In this document: piece by piece, positions 8,737 to 15,281 of the stretch | Layout: each line of letters begins with the position of its first letter | How positions within the stretch are numbered: the stretch's first letter is position 1 | Origin: Anaerolineae bacterium | Lineage (GTDB): Bacteria > Chloroflexota > Anaerolineae > JAAYZQ01 | Length of the DNA stretch: 17,953 bases | Reading direction: 5' to 3' | NCBI GenBank assembly: GCA_016926595.1 | Contig: JAFGOG010000083.1 | Coordinates: forward strand, 1 to 17,953 | Position numbers and translations under genes: made by a program | The notes under the pieces: model-generated | Told to the model about the DNA's origin: nothing | What the model saw: the letters and a program-made list of their open reading frames with translations, nothing else | Database searches by the model: none

Positions 8737-10143
8737 ATGAAACTACAGTTCTTTGGCGCCGTGCGCACTGTTACCGGGTCTATGCACCTGTTGGAAGCGA
8801 ACGGCTCGCGCATCCTGCTCGACTGCGGGCTGTACCAGGGGCCTCGCCAGGAGTCGTTCGACCGCAACCGGAACCTTCCCTTCCAGGCCAAGGCCGTCGA
8901 CGCCATGGTCCTATCGCACGCCCACATCGACCATTCGGGCAATATCCCTACGCTGGTCAAGTCGGGCTTTACCGGCGACATCTACACTACCGCGGCCAGC
9001 CGCGGTTTGTGCGCCGCCATGCTGCGTGACTCGGCCCACATCCAGGAGGAAGACGCGGTCTATGTCAGCAAAAAACGCGCCAAACAAGGCCTGCCCCCTG
9101 TCCAGCCTCTCTACACCATTGAGGATGCCGAGCGCAGCCTGAACTCCTTCGTCGGCCTGGGCTATAACCGGCCGCTGCACATCGCGCCAGGCATCACCTT
9201 GACCTTGTACGATGCCGGTCACATCCTGGGCTCGGCCATCGTCGTGCTCGACGTGGAGGAGGGCGGGCAAAAGCGGCGGCTGGTTTTCACCGGCGACCTG
9301 GGGCGGAAGGAGATGCCCATCCTCCGTGATCCTCAACCGGTGGACAAGGCAAATTACCTCATCATCGAGAGCACCTATGGCGATCGCCTCCACGATCCCA
9401 TTGAGACCATTGATCAATCGCTGCGCAGCGTCGTCGTCGACACCTTTCAACGGGGCGGCAAAGTCATCGTCCCCGCCTTTGCCGTCGGCCGCACCCAGGA
9501 GCTGGTCTATGCCCTCCACCGTCTCATGGTCGCCCGCAAGCTGCCCAGCTTGCCCATCTTTGTCGACAGCCCTCTCGCCGTCAACGTTACCGAGATCTTT
9601 CGCCTCCATCCCGAGTGCTTTGACGCCGAGACGAGGCAGTTCATTGCCGCAGGCGATGGTCGCGACCCCTTTGGCTTCAGCCGGCTGACCTACGTCCGCT
9701 CGGCCGAGGCGTCGAAGGAGCTGAACTTTATGCGCGAGTCGGCCGTCATCATCAGCGCCTCGGGCATGGCCGAGGCCGGTCGCATCCTGCATCACCTGAA
9801 AAACAATGTCGAAGACCCTCGCAGCACAGTGCTCATCGTCGGCTGGCAGGCGCCCGACACCCTGGGCCGCCGGCTGGTCGAGCACAAGCCGGTCGTCAAG
9901 ATCTTTGGCGAAGAGTACCATGTCAAAGCGCAGGTAACGACCATCAACGGTTTCAGTGCCCATGCCGATCGCGCCGGGCTGCTCGACTACACACGCCAGA
10001 TCGCCAGCCCTGACTTGAAGGCAGCTTTTGTCGTCCATGGTGAAGAGTCGGCCAGTCTGGCCCTGGCCGAGGGGTTGGCCGAACTGGTCGAGGGCCAGGT
10101 CGTCGTGCCCAGATTGGGAGATGCCTATACGCTTTCACCCTAG
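8737..10143 (+). CDS. Beta-CASP metallo-beta-lactamase ribonuclease (CPSF-like)
   Basis: A 468-residue Zn-dependent nuclease of the metallo-beta-lactamase/beta-CASP superfamily, close in architecture to Thermus TTHA0252 and eukaryotic CPSF73, so probably an RNA-processing enzyme. The metal site is H61-A-H63-I-D65-H66, H162 in DAGHILGSA and D187 in FTGDLGR. Beta-CASP motifs A (E211 in ESTYGD), B (H352/H353 in GRILHHLKN) and C (H409 in GFSAHADRAG) are all present, as are VPAFAVGRTQEL and SASGMAEAG. All catalytic residues appear intact. It follows pgk by 9 bases, with AAGGTG close upstream, and is probably read from the same transcript. A link to the glycolytic genes is not obvious; it might process their mRNA (speculative). 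The 3' end carries no strong terminator. Confidence 0.94.
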   Translation: MKLQFFGAVRTVTGSMHLLEANGSRILLDCGLYQGPRQESFDRNRNLPFQAKAVDAMVLSHAHIDHSGNIPTLVKSGFTGDIYTTAASRGLCAAMLRDSAHIQEEDAVYVSKKRAKQGLPPVQPLYTIEDAERSLNSFVGLGYNRPLHIAPGITLTLYDAGHILGSAIVVLDVEEGGQKRRLVFTGDLGRKEMPILRDPQPVDKANYLIIESTYGDRLHDPIETIDQSLRSVVVDTFQRGGKVIVPAFAVGRTQELVYALHRLMVARKLPSLPIFVDSPLAVNVTEIFRLHPECFDAETRQFIAAGDGRDPFGFSRLTYVRSAEASKELNFMRESAVIISASGMAEAGRILHHLKNNVEDPRSTVLIVGWQAPDTLGRRLVEHKPVVKIFGEEYHVKAQVTTINGFSAHADRAGLLDYTRQIASPDLKAAFVVHGEESASLALAEGLAELVEGQVVVPRLGDAYTLSP

Positions 10144-10159
10144 GAGGCGCTAATCTTCA

Positions 10160-10199
10160 GTCGGGGTAACTTGCCCGACAAATCAAATCGTGGTATACT
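10160..10199 (+). promoter_or_regulatory. Predicted promoter with overlapping inverted repeat, start of the membrane-protein operon
   Basis: TTGCCC (10171-10176) and TATACT (10194-10199) are spaced by exactly 17 bases. A 6-bp inverted repeat, gtcggg (10160-10165) and cccgac (10174-10179), overlaps the -35 box and could be an operator. It could also be a weak 3' end structure of the preceding gene. The TTG of the -35 box is in frame with the next gene but is not its likely start. Confidence 0.6.
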
Positions 10200-10236
10200 G
10201 TTCTCGCTTTACGTCAACCGTATGGTGGCGATCATC

Positions 10237-10539
10237 ATGCCGAGAAAATGGTTCGCAGAGAAAGAGCTGGCCCACGAGCGGCGCGGGCAGTTGATTGACC
10301 GGGTAGCCGAGCGGATCACTCGCCGGGGATTGGCGGCGCCAGCGGTTCTGCTGCTGGAGCTGTTCAAGCCCTTCAGTTTTATCGCCAGCCAGGGGTTGCT
10401 GCTGTGCCAGCCACTGTCAAGTTGGATGAACGTAGAAAGACAGGTCGCAGACTATGCGGCTCTGCTGGCTGACAGGTCGAACGTAGACTATCTCGTTGCC
10501 CGGCTCGAGCAGGGCACCCGTCGTGAGGAGAGCGGCTGA
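10237..10539 (+). CDS. Small conserved-looking protein of unknown function
   Basis: A 100-residue protein, first gene of the operon. It has a basic amphipathic N-terminal half (EKELAHERRGQLIDRVAERI) followed by TRRGLAAPAVLLLELFKPFS and FIASQGLLLCQPLS, a mostly hydrophobic stretch (about residues 32-62) that may be a membrane-associated hairpin rather than a full transmembrane helix. The C-terminal helix ends with RSNVDYLVARLEQGTRREES. Short proteins with this APA-LEL-KP-SF-ASQ pattern occur in other bacterial genomes without assigned role, as far as I recall. ATG 10237 is preferred, with weak GGTGG upstream; ATG 10222, adding five residues, is the alternative. A TTG at 10171 belongs to the promoter. 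The stop shares a base with the next start (TGATG), so translation is coupled. Confidence 0.7.
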   Translation: MPRKWFAEKELAHERRGQLIDRVAERITRRGLAAPAVLLLELFKPFSFIASQGLLLCQPLSSWMNVERQVADYAALLADRSNVDYLVARLEQGTRREESG

Positions 10540-11300
10540 TGGACGAAATTGGCTTGAGTGCGGGAACTGTGGCCCTCGTGCTGTTGCTTCTGATCCTCCC
10601 GGTGCTGTTCTTCCTGACCTCGCGGGTCAGGGCTGGTAAAGCTGGCGAGCTGCGCCGGATCGCAGGATTTGAGGATCTGTCCAACTCGGTGGGACGCTCA
10701 GCCGAGACGGGCCAGCCGCTGCACGTGTCGGTCGGCGTGGGCGGGGTTGGCGGACTATCGACGGCCGAGACGTGGACCGGGCTTTCACTGCTGACCCAGT
10801 TGGCGGACGAGGCCGCGTCGTGCGACACGCCGCTGATTGTGACGGTGGCCGATCCCACCGTTGTGCCTGTTGTCCAGGATATCCTGCGCCGCGCTGCCAT
10901 TCGACGCGGCAACCCCGATGGCTATGATCCCACTGAAGTTCGCTTTATCGCCCCCAACCCCATCGCCTATGCGGCAGGCGTCAGCGGCATCTTGGAGCGC
11001 GAACCGTTGACCAGCAGCGTGATGGTTGGCTCCTTCGGCGACGAGTACCTGCTGATGGGAGAGTCTGGCGCCCGGCGCGGTGTGCACCAAGTGGTCGGCA
11101 CGGCCGATCCAGGAATACTGGCTCAGGTCTATGCCTCTGCCGACGAGACCTTGGTAGGCGAGGAGATGTTCGCCGCAGGCGCTTATACCCACAAATTGCC
11201 GATCCAGATCGGCAGCCTGCTGGCTCAAGATTGGGGGCGCTGGGCTGTGGCCATTGCTATCGTGGTCCTGGCTATCTGGAAGATTCTGACCAGAGGGTAA
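10539..11300 (+). CDS. DUF6754-like membrane protein
   Basis: A 253-residue protein with a transmembrane helix at each end: about 8-27 (VALVLLLLILPVLFFLTSRV) and about 230-250 (WAVAIAIVVLAIWKIL). The region between is soluble and ordered: HVSVGVGGVGGLSTAETWTG, DTPLIVTVADPTVVPVVQDI, ILEREPLTSSVMVGSFGDEY, then LMGESGARRGVHQVVGTAD. Glycine-rich turns and the TVADPT strand suggest an alpha/beta fold, but no catalytic motif is recognised. It resembles the family annotated as DUF6754 in Chloroflexota genomes; that match is from memory and not run. Basic residues after the first helix (RVRAGKAGELRR) place the central domain in the cytoplasm. It overlaps the preceding gene by one base and is followed by another membrane protein gene after 10 bases. 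Confidence 0.72.
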   Translation: MDEIGLSAGTVALVLLLLILPVLFFLTSRVRAGKAGELRRIAGFEDLSNSVGRSAETGQPLHVSVGVGGVGGLSTAETWTGLSLLTQLADEAASCDTPLIVTVADPTVVPVVQDILRRAAIRRGNPDGYDPTEVRFIAPNPIAYAAGVSGILEREPLTSSVMVGSFGDEYLLMGESGARRGVHQVVGTADPGILAQVYASADETLVGEEMFAAGAYTHKLPIQIGSLLAQDWGRWAVAIAIVVLAIWKILTRG

Positions 11301-11310
11301 GGAGCAGGCT

Positions 11311-11982
11311 ATGACGATCCTGAAACGAACGTTGCCCGCCGCACTTGCCATCGCCGTTGGTTTGTTCGTGCTGGTGGCGCTGTTGGTGCCCGTTCCGCTG
11401 TTGAGCACGATTGGCACCTACTTTATCGATTGCACGGTGATCATCGCTGCGTTTGCCCTTTTCCTGGGCCTGCTCAACGTCGTGCGGGTGCATCTCCGCC
11501 ACATCCGCGAGCGCACCAAGACCTGGCCCTACAGCGTTTTATTGTTGATCGCCCTGTTCGCGGTCCTGGTCGTTGGACTTGTGACGCTCACGCCATTGTC
11601 GCAAGCCGGCCAGCCACAGCCGGCCGGGACAGTACAACCATCTGGCCCATCACATCCGGCGATGCAATGGATCTTTACCAACCTGATGGCCCCGATCCAG
11701 GCTACGTTGGGGGCATTGCTGGCCTTTTTGACCTTGACGGCGGCCTATCGGCTGTTCCGGCTCCGCAACGCGGAATCTGCACTGCTGCTGTTAGTGGCAT
11801 TGCTCGTCCTGGCCGGGCAGGCCAGCTTTGGATTGTTGCCCGTCTTGCCCCAGCTCCGGGATTGGATCCTGGATGTTCCGGCGCTTGCCGGAATGCGCGG
11901 CATTTTGCTCGGCGTTGCCCTGGGCACTGTGCTGACCGGTATCCGCTTGCTGTTGGGCGTCGAGCGCCCTTACGGTGATTGA
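11311..11982 (+). CDS. Polytopic membrane protein of unknown function (about six helices)
   Basis: A 223-residue integral membrane protein with predicted helices at about 8-29, 36-58, 74-94, 122-145, 153-173 and 192-212. A basic loop (RVHLRHIRERTKTW) follows helix 2 and should face the cytoplasm. A Pro/Gly/Gln-rich segment (SQAGQPQPAGTVQPSGPS) lies between helices 3 and 4 and would be extracytoplasmic. No transporter signature or catalytic motif is recognised. AAGGAG (11299-11304) overlaps the stop of the previous gene, 6 bases from the ATG, consistent with cotranslation. Its neighbours suggest it is the membrane part of the same complex (inference). Confidence 0.75.
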   Translation: MTILKRTLPAALAIAVGLFVLVALLVPVPLLSTIGTYFIDCTVIIAAFALFLGLLNVVRVHLRHIRERTKTWPYSVLLLIALFAVLVVGLVTLTPLSQAGQPQPAGTVQPSGPSHPAMQWIFTNLMAPIQATLGALLAFLTLTAAYRLFRLRNAESALLLLVALLVLAGQASFGLLPVLPQLRDWILDVPALAGMRGILLGVALGTVLTGIRLLLGVERPYGD

Positions 11983-12015
11983 CGTGGCATCCTGCCGAAT
12001 GGGGGTGAAGCGCTG

Positions 12016-14601
12016 ATGATCTACTGCCCTGAATGCGGGACGGCGAATCGGGATGGAAGCAAGTTCTGTAACGAATGCGGGCACACACTCCTTGCGCAAA
12101 CGGGGGTGAAATGCCCGCACTGTGATACCCTGAATGCTGTCCAGAGTGTCTTTTGCAGCCACTGCGGGGGACGGCTGCTGGCGCAGCCCATACCTGTTCC
12201 CACTACTGTGACGCCTCCGATCAAAGGGCTATCCCTACCCACCAAGACGACGGTTGGCGAGGGTGGGGAGACGGCGGAACAGCCGCCGGCCGAGGAGCTT
12301 GAAGCGCCGCAGGTCCCGCCTGTCGAGCCCTCGACTCGCGGGCCTCGGCAGGAGGGCGCAGGAGAATTGATGGGGGAGGAGGGCGAGGAGATCCCCGATT
12401 GGCTCCGGGATTTGCAGGCCTCACTGCCTGTCGAGCCGGAGGCTGAGGAACCAGAGCTCACACCTCGGCCACTGCCCCTTACTCCCGAGACTGAAGCACA
12501 ACAGGCGCCAGAGCCCGATCGGTTTGTGAAACTAGAGCAGGCGGCGGAAGCCGAGGAGGAGCTGCCAGACTGGCTGGCTGAGCTCAAGCCGGCATTCGAG
12601 GGGGAGGCGCCCGAACCGCCATCGCCGGTTCCTGTCGAGCCCTTGGCCCACGGCCCCCAACCGGAAGCGGTGGGTGAAACTGGTGAGGAGGCCGAGCTCG
12701 AGGCTGAGGAGCTGCCGGACTGGCTGGCTGAGCTCAAGCCGGCATTCGAGGGGGAGGCGCCCGAACCGCCATCGCCGTTTCTTGTCGAGCCCTTGGCCCA
12801 CGGCCCCCAACCGGAAGCGGTGGGTGAAGCTGTTGAGGAGGCCGAGCTCGAGCCTGAGGAGCCGCCGGACTGGCTGGCTGAGCTCAAGCTGGCTGCCGAG
12901 GGAAAGGCTCCTGCAGAGCCACCCGTTGAAGCCGAGTTGGAAGAGGAAGAACTGCCTGCCTGGCTGACCGAACTCAAGCCGACTGCCGAGGCCGAGGCTC
13001 CTGCCAGTGTGCCAGTCCAGGCTGAGCCGGACTGGTTGGCCGAGCTCCAGGCGCCTGCGCCGCAGCCCCCACCAACGGTCGAGGCGCCACTTCCACCGAC
13101 CGAAGTTGAGCTGGAGGAGGGAGAGCTGCCCCCCTGGCTGGCTGAACTAAAAGAGGAGCGTGGGCCACTTCCCTCGGTTTCCGGAGAAGGACAGGCAGTG
13201 GAGGAGGCCGCCACGGTTGGCTCCCCGATCGGCCGGCGCGGGGAAGCGCCGCCAGGAGCGCCACCGGCTGCTGAGGAGGCACCCGAAGCTCAGGCAGTGC
13301 CCGGTTGGCTGTCTGACCTGGTCACGGCTCAGGCATCACTCGATGCGCCCCTAGCCGAAGGGGAGCTGCCCGATTGGCTTGTGCCTACTCCCGAGTCGGA
13401 GCTTGTTGGCGAAGAAGAGGCGCTGGCCCGGGCAGAGATCCCAGACTGGCTGCTGGCACTCAAGCCTCGCGAGCTGAAAGCGGAAGGTGAGATCGCCGGT
13501 GTTGAGTCGGCCGTCGAAGAAGTGGTGGAGCAAACAGGGATCCTGGCCGGCATCAGAGACATCCTGCCTATCGAGATGCTGATTGCCCAGCCGCGCGCTG
13601 CGGGTCCAGCCGAGGTCGTGGAGAGCCCTTCCCGGGCAGAGGCGGCCCTGGTCGACGCGTCTCGAGTACGGCTCTTTGAGGAGATCGTCACCCGGCCGCC
13701 AATGGCCGCACCCAAGGTGCTGGCCAAGTCGAGAGGGCGGCTGATCGACCTTCTGCCGTGGTGGATTGTCTATGCCCTCCTCATCTTGGCTGTGGCGGTG
13801 CCGCTCCTTCTAGATAAACCGCTGTTTGACCGCAGCATCGAGCCAGCGCCATCTGTCGAGGCCTTGTACCAGGCCGTCGAGTCCTTGCCGGACAATGCCC
13901 AGGTGCTGTTGGCTGCCGATTACGATCCGACCACCAGCGGCGAGATGGATCTCGTTGCCCAGTCATTGGTCGGCCATCTCATGGATCGACAGGCGCGCAT
14001 CGCGATAGTCAGCCTTCTGCCGGCTGGTCCTGCCACGGCTAAAGACCTGGTGGAAAAAGTGGCTGCCAGCCATCCTGGCTACCAGGCCGGCGATGGCCAG
14101 CGGTATGTCAACTTGGGATACCTGCCTGGCCAGGCTGCGGCGGTTCGGCTGATGGGACAATCGCTGCCTGACGCGCTGCCGCGCGATTTCGAGGGCAGGC
14201 AGGCGGCGGACCTGGCCGCGTTGAGTGGGATCACCTCAACCCAGAGTTTCGATCTGATCGTCGCATTGGCAGCAGCTCCTGACACGCTGCGCTGGTGGAT
14301 CGAACAGGCCGGCGCGCCTTACGGTGTTTCCTTGGTGGCGGGAGTCAGTGCGGCGGTCGATCCCATGGCCCGGACCTACTTTGAAACTGAGCCTCAGCAG
14401 CTAAAGGGGATGATCGGCGGGGTGCCGGGCGCAGCCAGTTATGAAAGCCTGCGTTCCGGCGGAGCGGGGCCTGGCTCTGAAATGGCCGCTCGCCTCGACT
14501 CTTTGCTGGTTGGGCAGGTGTTCGTCATCTTGGTCATCCTGGGCGGCAATCTAATCCGCCCCAAGCGAGCGGCGCAGGGTGGTATGGGGAGGGAGAAGTG
14601 A
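12016..14601 (+). CDS. Zinc-ribbon protein with tryptophan-motif array and membrane-anchored outer domain
   Basis: An 861-residue mosaic protein of unknown function. Residues 4-50 form two zinc ribbons (C4/C7/C18/C21 and C33/C36/C47/C50). Residues about 60-500 are acidic and proline-rich, probably disordered, and carry ten motifs of the type L-P-D-W-L-x-x-L with tryptophans at 129, 186, 236, 286, 316, 340, 374, 431, 454 and 478. A transmembrane helix (about 581-600, WWIVYALLILAVAVPLLL) follows, then a domain of about 230 residues including EALYQAVESLPDNAQVLLAA and LIVALAAAPDTLRWWIEQAG, and a final helix near 832-847 before a basic tail (IRPKRAAQ). The basic tail suggests both ends are cytoplasmic and the 600-831 domain is outside. 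Part of the array is a 150-bp tandem duplication. GGGGTG at 12002-12007 is the only RBS candidate. Confidence 0.82.
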   Translation: MIYCPECGTANRDGSKFCNECGHTLLAQTGVKCPHCDTLNAVQSVFCSHCGGRLLAQPIPVPTTVTPPIKGLSLPTKTTVGEGGETAEQPPAEELEAPQVPPVEPSTRGPRQEGAGELMGEEGEEIPDWLRDLQASLPVEPEAEEPELTPRPLPLTPETEAQQAPEPDRFVKLEQAAEAEEELPDWLAELKPAFEGEAPEPPSPVPVEPLAHGPQPEAVGETGEEAELEAEELPDWLAELKPAFEGEAPEPPSPFLVEPLAHGPQPEAVGEAVEEAELEPEEPPDWLAELKLAAEGKAPAEPPVEAELEEEELPAWLTELKPTAEAEAPASVPVQAEPDWLAELQAPAPQPPPTVEAPLPPTEVELEEGELPPWLAELKEERGPLPSVSGEGQAVEEAATVGSPIGRRGEAPPGAPPAAEEAPEAQAVPGWLSDLVTAQASLDAPLAEGELPDWLVPTPESELVGEEEALARAEIPDWLLALKPRELKAEGEIAGVESAVEEVVEQTGILAGIRDILPIEMLIAQPRAAGPAEVVESPSRAEAALVDASRVRLFEEIVTRPPMAAPKVLAKSRGRLIDLLPWWIVYALLILAVAVPLLLDKPLFDRSIEPAPSVEALYQAVESLPDNAQVLLAADYDPTTSGEMDLVAQSLVGHLMDRQARIAIVSLLPAGPATAKDLVEKVAASHPGYQAGDGQRYVNLGYLPGQAAAVRLMGQSLPDALPRDFEGRQAADLAALSGITSTQSFDLIVALAAAPDTLRWWIEQAGAPYGVSLVAGVSAAVDPMARTYFETEPQQLKGMIGGVPGAASYESLRSGGAGPGSEMAARLDSLLVGQVFVILVILGGNLIRPKRAAQGGMGREK
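12571..12870 (+). repeat. Tandem 150-bp in-frame duplication
   Basis: Positions 12571-12720 and 12721-12870 differ at only six of 150 bases, and a further partial copy begins at 12871 (tggctggctgagctcaag). The unit is exactly 50 codons and contains one tryptophan motif (W186, W236, W286). The high DNA identity indicates a recent duplication within the disordered region of the zinc-ribbon protein. Confidence 0.92.
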
Positions 14602-15278
14602 CCGACAGTCTAGGCTTTATCGTGGCGGCGATCCTGACCCTGTGCGTGTTCAGTTACCTGCTGGGCGACAACGTTTTGTACCGGCTGGCTGAGCACCTGT
14701 TTGTGGCTGTGGCTTTGGGTTATGCCTGTGTCGTCGTTTTGCATCAAGTTCTTTGGGCCAAGCTGTTTGCGCCGATGGGCGCTGCTCTGGGCGACGGCGA
14801 TATGGGGCGCGTGCTGCTGCTTCTTGTCCCACTGGTGTTAGGGCTGCTGCTCCTTTTCAAATCGTCCAGGCGGGCAGGGCCACTGTCCTGGTTTGGGAGC
14901 CTCAGCCTGGCCTTCCTGTTGGGCGTTGGCGCGGCAGTGGCCATCGCCGGCGGGCTTTTGGGCACGTTACTTCCCCAGATCGGGGGCGCTTCCGACGTCG
15001 CCCGCTATGTCACCCGCTACGGCCCGGTTCTTGGGTTGCTCAGCGGTATCGTCGCCGTTGTCGGTACTATCGGCGTCCTCTTTTACTTTTACTTTGGCTC
15101 TGGCGAAGGCCGGTTTGCTCACCTTCGCAATTCTGTGGTGCGCGTCTGGGGTGGTCTGGGCTCCTGGTTTGTCCTCATCGCCTTTGGCGCCCTTCTTGCC
15201 ACCATCTTTCTATCACGTCTGCCGTTATTGATGGGGCGGATTGAATTCCTGATCGATGGACTGCGGGGTGGAGGCTAG
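14598..15278 (+). CDS. Second polytopic membrane protein of unknown function
   Basis: A 226-residue integral membrane protein starting with GTG, which overlaps the preceding stop (GTGA) and has GGAGGGAGAA directly upstream; the overlap implies coupling. Predicted helices lie at about 4-24, 32-54, 70-86, 97-124, 140-170 and 186-208. Charged loops include KSSRRAG (after helix 3) and FGSGEGRFAHLRNSVVRVWG (before helix 6), both likely cytoplasmic by the positive-inside rule. No known transporter or enzyme signature is seen. With the protein at 11311 it gives the operon two six-helix membrane subunits of nearly equal size (223 and 226 residues), although they are not obviously homologous by eye. 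Confidence 0.78.
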   Translation: MTDSLGFIVAAILTLCVFSYLLGDNVLYRLAEHLFVAVALGYACVVVLHQVLWAKLFAPMGAALGDGDMGRVLLLLVPLVLGLLLLFKSSRRAGPLSWFGSLSLAFLLGVGAAVAIAGGLLGTLLPQIGGASDVARYVTRYGPVLGLLSGIVAVVGTIGVLFYFYFGSGEGRFAHLRNSVVRVWGGLGSWFVLIAFGALLATIFLSRLPLLMGRIEFLIDGLRGGG

Positions 15279-15281
15279 CCC

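Noticed and set aside
8911..10038. Long open frame of 375 codons on the minus strand
   Set aside because: It lies entirely antisense to the beta-CASP nuclease gene, whose motifs are all intact, and its product has no recognisable domain. GC-rich codon bias explains it.
10171..10236. TTG start for the small protein opening the last operon
   Set aside because: The TTG is part of the predicted -35 box; ATG 10237 or 10222 fits better.
12571..12900. Possible CRISPR-like or intergenic satellite repeat
   Set aside because: The repeat has no spacers, has a 150-base period equal to 50 codons, and is in frame inside a protein gene.
12021..13214. Long minus-strand frame of 397 codons rich in serine and glycine
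   Set aside because: It is the antisense shadow of the acidic Pro/Glu-rich repeat region; its low-complexity composition is a by-product.
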